Positions 7,199-16,700 of a stretch of DNA of 36,276 nt are shown one piece after another. The stretch covers positions 1 through 36,276 of the forward strand of contig JAGWMZ010000038.1 of NCBI GenBank assembly GCA_028871475.1, given 5' to 3'. Within the stretch, counting starts at the first letter, position 1. Every line of letters begins with the position of its first letter. The translations under genes were made by a program, and so were the position numbers. Under the pieces are notes generated by a model, which searched no databases, was not told the origin of the DNA, and worked only from the letters and a program-made list of their open reading frames with translations. The stretch comes from Sphingomonadales bacterium. GTDB taxonomy: Bacteria > Pseudomonadota > Alphaproteobacteria > Sphingomonadales > Sphingomonadaceae.

Positions 7199-8551
7199 TC
7201 AGCCGTAGATGCGTAGCAAGGCCAGAGCCGTCGTTACCGTAGCCGCCCCACCGATGCGCGTGGCGATCTGGGCGAAAGGCATCAGTTGCAGGCGGTCACA
7301 TGCGGTCAGGATGGCGACATCGCCCGTGCCGCCCTGGCTCGCGCGGCAGCCTGTGACGATTGCAGCCTCGATGGGGTACATGCCCAGCCAGCGGCCCACG
7401 AAGAACCCGCTCGCCATGAGCGAGGCCACGGTGGCCACGATTGTGATGATCATCGCCGGAGTGAACGCCGCGATCAGCTTGTCCCACGGCGTCAGCGCCA
7501 CGCCGATGGCAAACAACAGGGGATAGGTCACCGCAGTCGAGAAGAACTTGTAATAGGCATAGGCGCCTGATTTCAGGCGCGGCGTGACCGCCCGCCCGAG
7601 GTTGAGCAGGATCGCCAGCAGCAGCATGGTGATCGGCCCGGGGAATTTGAAATAGGTCTGCCCCAGCAAGCCAATGAGATACAGGGTGATTGCGGTGATG
7701 CCTGCGCTCGCCAACTCGGCCGGCCCGATCGGCGTGCCCGACTGGGTGTTGAGCAGGCCAATGTCATCATGTTCGCCCATCTGCAGTGTGCCATTGCCGG
7801 TTAGGTTGGGGCGCGATTTGCCATAGAGGTTGAGCAGGCCAGTGAAGAGGATCGCCATCAGGCTGGCGAACATCACGCTGGGCAGGATATGGGCCAGCAG
7901 CAGCCCCTGATCCTGATGCAGGATGGCGGCATAGCCGATCGAGAGTGGCATCGCCCCTTCGCCCACGCCCCCAGCCATGGCGGGGGCCACGACATAGAAA
8001 ATCACGTCATGCATCGACATGCCAAAGGCCATACCCACGCTGATGCCCACGGCCATTGCCACCAACGTGCCCACCAGAATCGGCACGAAGATTTTGACGA
8101 AGCCGCGCACCAGCACCTCGCGATCCATGCTCAGCACCGAGCCGACGATGATCGCCGCGATGTACAGGTAGAGGAACTGGGAGTCTTTGGTGAAGGTCGT
8201 CACCGACTTGGCCCAGGCCGGTGGCAGAGCCTTGGCATAGGTGAGGTAAGAGGGCACAAAGGTTGCGAAGATGGCCGCAGCGCCCAGCGTGGATATCACC
8301 GGCAAGCGCTTGCCTAGTTCCGCGCACGTGAAGCCGCCCACGGTCAGCACGGCGATCATCAGGGAAATGTCGCTGGGAATTTTCTCAGTGTATGAAAAGG
8401 CGACGAAAACCGCCAGAAGGACGAGGTAGATTGGCCAAGGAATGATGCCAATTGTGAAAACCGGGAGGCTGGTGATGCCCTTCACGCGACCGTCGTTCTG
8501 GTGCTGATCGTGAGTGGCAAGTTCAGAAGATTCTGCCGAAAAATCAGTCAT
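7199..8551 (-). CDS. 2-hydroxycarboxylate transporter family (Na+/citrate-malate type symporter)
   Basis: Inner-membrane secondary transporter of 450 residues with about 11 hydrophobic segments. The two signature GGxG loops of the 2HCT family (TC 2.A.24; CitS, CimH, MaeN) are present: MAGGVGEGAMPLS at about residues 192-204 and SQGGTGDVAIL at about 405-415. They lie in the re-entrant loops of the two inverted halves. The C-terminal LQLMPFAQIATRIGGA carries an Arg (about 432) at the position of the citrate-binding Arg in CitS. Likely substrates are citrate, malate or another 2-hydroxycarboxylate with Na+ or H+; the choice is not determinable here. GAGAGG precedes the ATG. It is the third gene of a minus-strand operon after two periplasmic propellers, 62 bp behind the nearer one. 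Confidence 0.92.
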   Translation of the reverse strand: MTDFSAESSELATHDQHQNDGRVKGITSLPVFTIGIIPWPIYLVLLAVFVAFSYTEKIPSDISLMIAVLTVGGFTCAELGKRLPVISTLGAAAIFATFVPSYLTYAKALPPAWAKSVTTFTKDSQFLYLYIAAIIVGSVLSMDREVLVRGFVKIFVPILVGTLVAMAVGISVGMAFGMSMHDVIFYVVAPAMAGGVGEGAMPLSIGYAAILHQDQGLLLAHILPSVMFASLMAILFTGLLNLYGKSRPNLTGNGTLQMGEHDDIGLLNTQSGTPIGPAELASAGITAITLYLIGLLGQTYFKFPGPITMLLLAILLNLGRAVTPRLKSGAYAYYKFFSTAVTYPLLFAIGVALTPWDKLIAAFTPAMIITIVATVASLMASGFFVGRWLGMYPIEAAIVTGCRASQGGTGDVAILTACDRLQLMPFAQIATRIGGAATVTTALALLRIYG

Positions 8552-8613
8552 AATTCGCCTCTCTCAGCGAAATTGGCTACGTCGCGGAAGTGCGGTGCCG
8601 CCATCATTGGCGA

Positions 8614-9693
8614 TTATCTGGCGGCGTAGGTCAAAACGACGAAGCTGCCATCGTAATAGGCATTGGGGTAGAATTTTGATGGCCCTGTGTTGATCTTCTC
8701 CGCCGGGTTCACGACCCCCTCGGCAGTCACGGTAAATATACGTTGATTCTTTGAGTCGTAGGCCATGGTGCGTGCTTCGGGACGCGTCGTGATGGCTTGC
8801 TCGAAATGGTAGTGGTCGGCGTCGTCCTGGTGGATGATGACAATGTTGGCATCGATGCCGTTGGTGGTGATGATGCGGTGGCGGGCGGCATCATAGGTGA
8901 CGCCATCGTTGCCATGGCCGATGTCCAGCGTCTGGACCACTCGCCCGGTGTCGATGTTCATCACGGCGAGAACGGGCTTTGCGCTGCGGCAGCCGATGAA
9001 CGCGCGGTGTCTAGCGGTGTCGACCGCCATGCCGGTCGGCTGCGAGCAGCCTGTGACGGGCCATTCGGCGGTCACTTTGGCGCTGGCCGCATCAATGCGG
9101 ACGATCATATCGCGGTCGCGTTCGTTGAGCAGAATGTTGCCCTGGCCATCAGCGGCCGAGGCATCGGCCTTCTTCGTATCCAGTTTGACCTTTCCCACCA
9201 GCTTGAGGCTGCGCGGATCGACGAAGCTCACCTGCTGGCTGTCGGCCGAGACGAAGGCAATGCGGCCAGTGACCGGCTCGAAGCTGGCCGCATCGGCATC
9301 CTCGGCGAATTTGGCCCGCCGTAGCACCTTGAGCGTGGCCAGGTCGAACATGGTGGTCGAGCCATCCTCATTGGTGGAGTAGCCGCGCCCAAGTTCGGGC
9401 AGGATCAACGCTGCGCCTGCTCCTTTGCTCCGAGGCATGCGGGCGAGCAGCCTGCTCCGCCTTGTGTCAAACACCCAGAGTCCGTCGTCGCGGCGGGCGA
9501 TGAACAAATGTTCGCGTTTGGTATCATAGCCAAGATAGTCCCAGTCCGGAGAGGCACCGGGTAGCCGCGCGACCGCGGAGAGGCGGAAGAACCCGGCTGG
9601 GATCCTGGGTTTGTCCTCAGCATGCGCTGCCGAACAAAACGCCAGTGCCACCGCCATGCCGGTGATGGCCGGCAATAAATTTTTCTTTCGCAT
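8614..9693 (-). CDS. YncE-type periplasmic beta-propeller protein
   Basis: Exported protein of 359 residues. N-terminus MRKKNLLPAITGMAVALAFC followed by SAAHA|ED is a Sec signal peptide. The mature part consists of repeated ~40-residue blades with YVTN/YncE-style elements such as LFIARRDDGLWVFDTRRSRL, GRIAFVSADSQQVSFVDPRS, GNILLNERDRDMIVRIDAAS and HRAFIGCRSAKPVLAVMNID, predicting a seven-bladed propeller. The open frame extends upstream to 9972, but that part overlaps the previous gene and has no similarity. The start at 9693 lies 1 bp after the preceding stop (TGACATG), so the pair is tightly coupled. YncE-like proteins have no settled enzymatic role; in this operon it may bind a ligand or partner the uptake genes. 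A decayed paralogue lies at 10930-11458. Confidence 0.88.
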   Translation of the reverse strand: MRKKNLLPAITGMAVALAFCSAAHAEDKPRIPAGFFRLSAVARLPGASPDWDYLGYDTKREHLFIARRDDGLWVFDTRRSRLLARMPRSKGAGAALILPELGRGYSTNEDGSTTMFDLATLKVLRRAKFAEDADAASFEPVTGRIAFVSADSQQVSFVDPRSLKLVGKVKLDTKKADASAADGQGNILLNERDRDMIVRIDAASAKVTAEWPVTGCSQPTGMAVDTARHRAFIGCRSAKPVLAVMNIDTGRVVQTLDIGHGNDGVTYDAARHRIITTNGIDANIVIIHQDDADHYHFEQAITTRPEARTMAYDSKNQRIFTVTAEGVVNPAEKINTGPSKFYPNAYYDGSFVVLTYAAR

Positions 9694-9694
9694 G

Positions 9695-10741
9695 TCAGTT
9701 TTCCGTTGAGATACGCAGGACGCGGGCCATTGCCTTGGTTTCACCGGGCGATACGGCGACATACAATTCGCTGCGCTCGGGCACCAGAACGCCGGTCTTG
9801 GTGCCGGGCGCCGTGACCAGCTTGGGTAAGTCGCTATAACTGTCGGGCGTATTTTCCTGAAGCACCGTGATCCAGCCCTCGCCACCGATGACATAGACGC
9901 GCTGGTGTTTCTCATCCCACAGGACCTGATCGACGCGCGCGGGTGCATCGAAAGTGGCCAGTGTCGCCCCATTGGCGCTGTTGAGCACCAAAATCTTGCC
10001 CGGCGCGCGGGTCACCAGAAATAGGCGGTGATGAGCCTCATCCATGGCAAAGCAGCAGTTCTGCTGTGCTGCGGTCACCGGCCAGCGCGCGGTTTCGGCT
10101 AGCGTTTCCTTGTCGCGCACCGAGATATAATTCTTGTCGGTGATGTTGAGGAAGAGGCGATGACCGTTCTGCTCGATGGCCATGGCCTGTGCGTTAACGG
10201 AATCGAGGCGAGCATGATTGATGAATTGGCCGGTGCGCGGATTGACCTGTTCCAGCCAGCTTTCGGTGATGAGCACGTCCTTGCCACCGGTTACGATGTA
10301 GGCGCGGTTGCGCGGTGCATCATAGCCCATGGAATCTGCGCCTTGCACTAGCTTGAGCGCCCCTTCGTAAGCATAGGATTCAGTGCTGACGTAATGCGAC
10401 AGGCTTTTGCCGGTCTCGGTGATCAGTAACTTGTGGATGTCTCCCATGAAGAGCTGGCTGTGTGGCGTCCCGATCGGCCCCTTGACTGTCTTGAGATGTT
10501 CGAGAGAGCCCAGCTTGAACACTTCGAGCGTGTCATGGTCTTCGGCGGCGAGGAACAATTTCTGCCCGGACAGGTCATAGGCGAAATGGTCGAAATCGCC
10601 ATTATAGGCCGGCAGTTCGATCTGGCTGACAATCGCGAGTGGTGAAGTTGTGGCTGTTTCGAGGGCTGGGTCGGCAGCCTGTGCTGATACGGCAAAAGGC
10701 AGGACCATAAATGCAGCGCTCAGAAGTATCCATGAACGCAT
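9695..10741 (-). CDS. YncE-type periplasmic beta-propeller protein
   Basis: Exported 348-residue propeller protein, first intact gene of the operon. Signal peptide MRSWILLSAAFMVLPFAVSA with cleavage near AQA|ADPA. Blade-like repeats include YDLSGQKLFLAAEDHDTLEV, HKLLITETGKSL, NRAYIVTGGKDVLI, GHRLFLNITDKNYISVRDKE, HHRLFLVTRAPGKILVLNSA and QRVYVIGGEGWITVLQ. It is related to the next gene but clearly divergent, so the two are old paralogues rather than a recent duplication. Ribosome binding site GGAG lies 7 bp before the ATG. Two adjacent cysteines (QNCCFAMDEAHH) are unusual in an exported protein and may bind metal or form disulfides. Function is otherwise unknown. Confidence 0.88.
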   Translation of the reverse strand: MRSWILLSAAFMVLPFAVSAQAADPALETATTSPLAIVSQIELPAYNGDFDHFAYDLSGQKLFLAAEDHDTLEVFKLGSLEHLKTVKGPIGTPHSQLFMGDIHKLLITETGKSLSHYVSTESYAYEGALKLVQGADSMGYDAPRNRAYIVTGGKDVLITESWLEQVNPRTGQFINHARLDSVNAQAMAIEQNGHRLFLNITDKNYISVRDKETLAETARWPVTAAQQNCCFAMDEAHHRLFLVTRAPGKILVLNSANGATLATFDAPARVDQVLWDEKHQRVYVIGGEGWITVLQENTPDSYSDLPKLVTAPGTKTGVLVPERSELYVAVSPGETKAMARVLRISTEN

Positions 10742-10837
10742 AAACTCTCCATTTTGAAATTTATTAGTGTTTTTAATTGTATAGGTTGATCATGAAGTCA
10801 CGATGGTGTGATGATTAAATGATTTCGATAATTGAAT

Positions 10838-10851
10838 AATCATCGATGATT
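10838..10851. promoter_or_regulatory. AT-rich palindrome upstream of the YncE-symporter operon
   Basis: AATCATCGATGATT is a perfect 14-bp palindrome, 97 bp upstream of the operon start. It sits in an unusually AT-rich 130-bp segment (10742-10870) that also holds two more ATGATT copies at 10811 and 10819. The cluster suggests a protein-binding site, but I cannot name the regulator. Confidence 0.4.
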
Positions 10852-10929
10852 TTTTCACGACGGAAGGTTATTTTTGTCAGCCTAAGTTACTATCCGGAAC
10901 AGGCAGTAGTGCAGACAGATCGCACACTA

Positions 10930-11458
10930 TCTGTTCTTCCAGAACCTCAAGTTCGCCGCCGAGAACCATCTTCAAAGTGAGTCTCGCTTTTCGGTAATCT
11001 ATGCGAAATGCTTTGACGACCTACAGATACAAAGGCCACACGCCCGAAAACTGGCTCAAAGCTGGCCGAATCAAGAGCATCGGCAAATTTGATCCGTCGG
11101 ACGGTGGCAAGGGTGGACTGATTGACAGCGGTAGTCGATCTATCCTCATTCGTAAAAAACCGGGTTTCAGAGAAGGCTCCAGCACGGTGGCGCCGGCGCC
11201 TTTTAAGCTGGCGATCTTGCGGGTCGGGCGCATCGCGCGCGTATCGAAAGCCCGCAGCCCAGCGTTGTGGCGGCCAATGAAAATCCTGACCGGTGCGGAA
11301 TCCTGGGCACGACAATCCCAATTGGGCTGCACCCGGCAAACCGTTGACCGCATACAGGCGGTAGAGGCCGCGCGGGATCGACGCATGGTTATCTTCGGGA
11401 TCGGGTGGGGGGCGGCAACGCAATTCTGCGTAAGCAACATGAACAGAACGCGGCGCAA
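10930..11458 (-). pseudogene. Decayed YncE-type propeller gene
   Basis: No single frame is open, but pieces in different minus-strand frames align in order with the intact protein encoded at 8614-9693: a signal-like start MRRVLFMLLTQNCVAA; GLYRLYAVNGLPGA (intact GFFRLSAVARLPGA); FIGRHNAGLRAFDTR (LFIARRDDGLWVFDTR); FFTNEDRSTTAVNQSTLATV (STNEDGSTTMFDLATLKV); and KFADALDSASFEPVFGRVAF (KFAEDADAASFEPVTGRIAF). At least two frameshifts are needed, and the last ~200 codons are missing. It lies directly upstream of the intact propeller operon and faces away from TCS1, so it was probably once the first gene of that operon. A tandem box pointing toward it is found at 11513-11529. Confidence 0.8.
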
Positions 11459-11512
11459 TTTGGTCTCTCCCGACTGGCTTGCAGGGAGGCTAGTGCGCGT
11501 AACTTAGTCAAT

Positions 11513-11529
11513 CCTGAAAGTCACCTGAA
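11513..11529 (-). promoter_or_regulatory. OmpR-type tandem box, oriented toward the decayed YncE gene
   Basis: On the minus strand it reads TTCAGG-TGACT-TTCAGG: two identical hexamers spaced 11 bp start to start, the usual layout of OmpR/PhoB-family binding sites. The same half-site occurs in the same 11-bp phase before the TonB receptor (13687-13703). Its orientation points to the pseudogene and, beyond it, the propeller-symporter operon. It lies about 87 bp before the TCS1 regulator start, so autoregulation is also possible. Confidence 0.6.
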
Positions 11530-11615
11530 TAGAAATTCAGCTTTGTCCGTCCCTTGATGCGATTCCTGTTTACGCTGCCCTGCGGGCGCGTCAGACAGGC
11601 TGGGGAGGCAGTATC

Positions 11616-12278
11616 ATGAAAGTTCTGGTGGTGGAGGATCAGGCGCGTCTCGCCGAGTTTCTACGTCAGGGTTTGGTCGAACGCAGCTACACTGTGGCCA
11701 TCGCGGCCACTTGCGCGGCGGCCAGTGATGCGCTCAGCGAGAGCTCTTTCGATGCCGTTGTTCTTGATCTCGGCCTGCCCGATGGCGACGGGCTGGACCT
11801 GCTGATTGAATGGCGTGCTAGTGGTTTCATGGAGCCGGTACTTATTCTGAGCGCCCGCGATACAGTGGAGGACCGGATTAGGGGCCTCGATCTGGGAGCG
11901 GACGATTACCTGCCCAAGCCCTTCAGCCTACAGGAATTACTGGCGCATTTGCGTGCCCTGTTGCGCCGGCAGGCACAGGTGAAGCAGGCAGTGCTCGAGC
12001 GTAACGGTCTGCGCATGGATCTTGTCGGACATCTCGTGCAGTTGGATGGCGTTCAGATCGACCTGACCAGCCGGGAGTTTGCTTTGCTTGAAGTGTTCAT
12101 GCAAAACGCTGGGCGGGTTATGACCCGTACGCAGATCACCGAAAAGATCTGGGCGTCGCACTACGAGATCGATACGAACCTGCTTGATGTCTACATGAGC
12201 CGGCTGCGCGGCAAGATAGAACGCGGCAGCGTGTCTCGGTTCAAGACCGTTCGCGGCATTGGATACCAGTTGGTCTAG
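11616..12278 (+). CDS. OmpR-family response regulator (TCS1)
   Basis: Two-component response regulator of 220 residues. The receiver domain (1-~115) has the acidic pair E7/D8, phospho-acceptor Asp51 (VVLDLGLPDGDG), the switch Ser/Thr region (LILSARD) and Lys101 (DDYLPKPF). A winged-helix DNA-binding domain (about 125-220) has LTSREFALLEVFMQNAGRVM, NLLDVYMSRLRGKI and the end VRGIGYQLV. It resembles the QseB/TctD branch. Start ATG is preceded by GGGGAGGCAG. The histidine kinase starts 4 bp after its stop. The tandem boxes at 11513 and 13687 are its most probable targets, linking it to the YncE-symporter operon and the TonB receptor. Confidence 0.95.
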   Translation: MKVLVVEDQARLAEFLRQGLVERSYTVAIAATCAAASDALSESSFDAVVLDLGLPDGDGLDLLIEWRASGFMEPVLILSARDTVEDRIRGLDLGADDYLPKPFSLQELLAHLRALLRRQAQVKQAVLERNGLRMDLVGHLVQLDGVQIDLTSREFALLEVFMQNAGRVMTRTQITEKIWASHYEIDTNLLDVYMSRLRGKIERGSVSRFKTVRGIGYQLV

Positions 12279-12282
12279 AGCG

Positions 12283-13641
12283 ATGAAGTCGATCGGCGCG
12301 CGCCTCACCCTTTATTATGCGCTGGCTGCCAGCCTGAGTGCTGCGGTGCTGTTCAGCACCGGTTACGTGATTCTTGAGGACGAACTCGTGCGTGGGCTCG
12401 ATGCGCTGAATGTCGCCGAGTTTGCCGAGCTGCGCCAACGGCTGGGGCCGGATTATCAGTCGCTGGCACCTCACGTGATTGCCAAGCGCATCCATGATAC
12501 CGCCGAGGCAGGTTCGGCGCTGTTCTTCATCAGCGTCGACGAGCCACGCTCAGGCAAGGTATTTGCCTCAAGTAATCTGCACAACCGGTCGATCCCCGAT
12601 GTGCCGGGCACCCATGTCTATAGTGCCTGGCTGATCGGCACCGGAGATGTTCGGATACAGGAATTTATTTTGCCGCCTTTCGATGTCACCATTGCTACGC
12701 CGCTGGCACAGGTGCGTTCGAGCATGCAATCCTATGTGTGGGTTTGTGTGGGCCTGCTGGTGATGATGGCGTTTACCAGCGGTGTGATCGGCCTCGTGCT
12801 CAGCCGGGTTGTTTTAAGGCCACTGCGGTTCATTCGCGCTACAGCACAGCGCATCAGTTCCGACAATCTTTCCGAACGTATACCGGTTGTCGGTAATGAT
12901 GAACTGGCAGATCTGGCCCATCTGCTCAACCGAATGTTCGATCGGCTGGAAGGCTCGTTCAACCAGATCAAGCGCTTTTCCTCCGAGGCCAGTCACGAAC
13001 TCAAGACCCCGCTTTCGCTGATCCGGTTGCATGGCGAAAAACTGCTGGAGGATGACCGGCTTGCGCCCGCGCATGTTGAGGCAATTCTCGTCCAGCTCGA
13101 CGAGGTTTCCCGGATGAACCAGATCATTGAGGAGATGCTCTTCTTGTCGCGTGCCGAGGCAAACGCGATTTCGTTGAAGCTCGTCTGCGGATCGCCCGAA
13201 GCGATGGTCACCGCCTTCGGTCAGGATGCGCTCGCTTTGGCGGAACATCATCGCCGCCGATTTCATCTGCAAGTGGAAGGCGCCGGCACCATTGCGTTCG
13301 AGGAACGCTGGTTGCGTCAGGTTTGGCTTAACTTGCTCACCAACGCTTTGGCGGCCACGCCTGCCGGCGGCCTGGTCACCATGCACTCACGCTATGAAGA
13401 AACGCGCTGGATCGTAGAAGTGGCGGACGAGGGAGCGGGTCTTGCCGAACCGCATCTCGAACGCATGTTCGAGCGGTTCACTCAATTTGAGCCCTCCGAC
13501 GGGCCAGCGCGCGGCAGCGGCCTTGGTCTTGCGATATCACGGAGCATCGTTCTGCTCCATGAGGGGACAATCAAGGCCGCCAACCGGACGGACCGCAGTG
13601 GCCTGAGGGTCACAGTATCGCTGCCGCTGCTCATTGCCTGA
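12283..13641 (+). CDS. Sensor histidine kinase (TCS1)
   Basis: Membrane sensor kinase of 452 residues, partner of the preceding regulator. Transmembrane segments at about 8-30 and 152-175 enclose a ~120-residue periplasmic sensor domain. A HAMP linker follows (VLRPLRFIRATAQRISSDNL), then the dimerisation/phosphotransfer motif SEASHELKTPLS with His238. The ATPase domain has an N-box (WLNLLTNALAATP), G1 (VADEGAGL) and G2 (GSGLGLAIS). ATG 12283 is chosen because it begins the hydrophobic N-terminus and lies just after the regulator stop; upstream codons in the open frame have no similarity. The sensor domain has no recognised ligand motif. From the neighbourhood it may respond to a hydroxycarboxylate or a metal chelate; this is inference. 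Confidence 0.94.
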   Translation: MKSIGARLTLYYALAASLSAAVLFSTGYVILEDELVRGLDALNVAEFAELRQRLGPDYQSLAPHVIAKRIHDTAEAGSALFFISVDEPRSGKVFASSNLHNRSIPDVPGTHVYSAWLIGTGDVRIQEFILPPFDVTIATPLAQVRSSMQSYVWVCVGLLVMMAFTSGVIGLVLSRVVLRPLRFIRATAQRISSDNLSERIPVVGNDELADLAHLLNRMFDRLEGSFNQIKRFSSEASHELKTPLSLIRLHGEKLLEDDRLAPAHVEAILVQLDEVSRMNQIIEEMLFLSRAEANAISLKLVCGSPEAMVTAFGQDALALAEHHRRRFHLQVEGAGTIAFEERWLRQVWLNLLTNALAATPAGGLVTMHSRYEETRWIVEVADEGAGLAEPHLERMFERFTQFEPSDGPARGSGLGLAISRSIVLLHEGTIKAANRTDRSGLRVTVSLPLLIA

Positions 13642-13686
13642 CCGTTGATTACACGACAACTTGCAGTCTGCCTATTTCAGACCTTC

Positions 13687-13703
13687 TTCAGGTTCATGTC
13701 AGG
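13687..13703 (+). promoter_or_regulatory. OmpR-type tandem box before the TonB receptor
   Basis: TTCAGG-TTCAT-GTCAGG shows two near-identical hexamers with 11-bp periodicity, 67 bp before the receptor ATG and reading toward it. It matches the 11513-11529 box at 11 of 12 half-site positions. A promoter with the second hexamer near -35 is plausible, but I see no convincing -10. Confidence 0.62.
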
Positions 13704-13769
13704 TTAGCGGGCGAAACGTCTCGACCTAAGCTGGCGCAGATCCGGCGGCCAGCAGGGGGGAGGCTCAGA

Positions 13770-16700
13770 ATGATCAGGTATGCACAGCCTATTGCAATGG
13801 GCGGCGCAGGCGACAAACTACGAGCAGGTTTGCGCATATTGGGATCCAGCCATCGCGCGCTGGCTATCGGTATTGTCAGCATGACGGTATTGTCGGCGCC
13901 TGCGCTGGCGCAAGATCAGGCGAATAACGTGCAAGCCACCACCGCGGCTCCCACCAAGTTGGCGGACGAGATCGTGGTGACGGGGTCGCGCATTTCGCGG
14001 AATGATTACAAATCCGAAAGCCCGATCTCGACCATCAGCAGCGCCGCTATCACCGCAGCGGGACAGCCCTCGCTTGATCGTGCAATCGGTCAAATGCCGC
14101 AGTTCGAGGCCGCCCAAGGGTCGGCCGAGGTTGGCGACGTGCAAGGGAGCGTCGGCTTTGGCGGCGGCGCTTCCTATAGCGACCTGCGCGGCATTGGCCG
14201 CAATCGCTCGCTGGTGCTGATGGATGGCAGACGGCTGATGCCCTCCACTCCCGATGGGTCCATCGACCTTAACACTATTCCGATGTCGATGATTGATAGC
14301 GCCGAGGTGATCACCGGTGGCGCCTCTGCTGCTTATGGTTCCGACGCGGTAGCGGGCGTGGCCAATTTCAAGTTGCGCCAGCACTTTTCCGGTGTCGAGA
14401 TGGGCGTTCAGGAAGGCATCACTGGCCATGGTGACGGCGCCACGACCCAGGTCTACGCTTTGGCTGGCGGAAGCTTCGACGAAGGCCGCGGCCATGTCAT
14501 GCTCGATGTCGAATATTCCAAGCGCGATGCGATCAGCGGATCGCAGCGCTCATTCTTCACGCAGCCTTCCGTCCGTTTCCTGGGCCGTCCGCCTGAAGGC
14601 GTGATTTATGCGGGCGGCTTTGGTGCCGGTGCTACAGCGCCGTCAATCGCGGCCGTCAATGGTGTGCTGGCAGGTTATCCCGGAACAACGCCGATTGCCG
14701 GCACGGGCGCCTATCCGGGTGCGATCGGTGTGAATACCAATGGCACGATCTTTACCTCCGCAGCCGGAGCGAACTGCGCCCAGAACTACAAGGGCGTTGG
14801 TTCGGTGACGGGGGCCATTTTGACACCCGATTGCACCACGGCCGGCGTGGTACTTGGAAACTATTTCGCGGTGCAACTGCCGCTCACAAAATACAATGTA
14901 TTCTCCAAGGCTGACTACGAGTTCAACGATCACATCACGGGCTACACACAGTTCAATTTTTCGGAGTCTAAATCGCTCGACCAGACCAGCCCAGGCAGCA
15001 CCAAGACCAACAATGGCCCGATCGAGCTGGTGGTGCCGGTTTCCAACCCCTTCGTCCAGAGCAATCCGGCGCTGCTGTCGTTGATTAACTCTGCCTATGG
15101 CGGCGCGGCACCGGCCAACGCCAACGTCTATCTCTCCAAGCTGATGTATGGTTGGGGTAATCGCGTCCAGAATTTCAAATATGACGTATGGCAGGCGTTG
15201 GCTGGCCTCAAGGGCGATATTCCGGGTACGAAGTTGCAGTGGGATGTCTACGGCTCGATCGGCAAGAGCAATTACACCAGCGTTGCTACCGGCGACATCA
15301 GCCTGTCGGCGATTAACAACGTGCTGGCCACCGAAACCGCCACATCCGGTCCGGGGGGGTGTGTCTGGAACCCGCTGGGGTACCAATCGGTGAGCAAAGC
15401 GTGCCTTTCCTATGCCGGGCGCACCGATGTTACCACCGACGAGATGACGTCCAAGAACGTCGAGGCGACGATCCAGGGACCGCTGTTCAACCTGCCAGCA
15501 GGCTCGGTTAAATTCGCGGCGGGCGCGGACTATCGCTACTCAAACTACAGCTATCAGCCGGCAACCGAATTCGTCACCAGCGATACCTTGTCCTATGGCA
15601 GCGATACAGCATCGGCCGGTTCTCAGAACACCAAGGAGGTGTTTGGTGAGTTGCTCGTTCCCTTGCTAAAAGACAAGCCGTTTGCCCAGGATGTTTCGCT
15701 GGACTTGGGGTATCGTTATTCGAAATACAACACCTTCTCGGGCAAGAGTACCTGGAAGGCCGATCTCAGCTGGACCTTGGCCGATCAGTTGCGCCTGCGC
15801 GGTGGTTATTCGCGGGCGATCCGGGCGCCCAGCCTTGCCGACCTGTATGTGGGCAACTCGATCAGCGATATTGCGATTGGTGGGGGCGATCCTTGCAATT
15901 ACAACAGCGCCTATCGCACTGGTGCCAATGGCGCCAAGGTGCAGAGTCTCTGCGCAGCGCAATCGGCCGGAGCGGGTGGGGCAACCTATAGTGGCTCTCC
16001 AACTGTGCCGGTGCAGTCAGGCGGAAACAGCCTGCTCCAGCCTGAAACCGCAAACACTTGGACCTTGGGTGCGGTGATTACGCCGTTGCACGGATTGAAT
16101 ATTTCGGTCGACTATTATCATGTCAAGATTGCCGGGGCCATTTCCTCACTCTCAACCGGCGAGATCATCGCGGACTGTTATGGAGCGACGGGCAATCCCG
16201 GCTTTTCTGCTGGCAACCCCTATTGTCAGCGGATACAGCGCGATCCCAACAGTGGCAACATCCAGTTGCTGACCTCGGGTCTGTTCAATTATAACAGCAT
16301 GTTGCTGGATGGGATTGATACTCAGATCGATTATCAGTTCCGGCTCGATCAGATCGGCCTTCCTGCCACAGCCGGTAATCTCCACGTCGGCACCATCGTG
16401 TCCTATCTTGGCCGCTACACCGTGACTGATGGTTTGGGGAACGTTACGCGCTATGCGGGCGCCATCAGCGATACGCTGGTCACGGCCGATGGCGAAAACC
16501 TTTATGCCCATCCGCGGTGGAAGGCGAATAGCTTTGTCACCTACAACAACGGTCCCTTTACCGGTACGCTGCGTTGGCGTTACATCGGCGGCATGGCTAA
16601 TCTCGATGCGCCGGGAAGCTCGGTGCCTTCGGTGAGCTACTTCGATCTTGATGCGCATTACACCTTCGACAAGCGTATCACCATCAGCGCCGGGGTGAAC

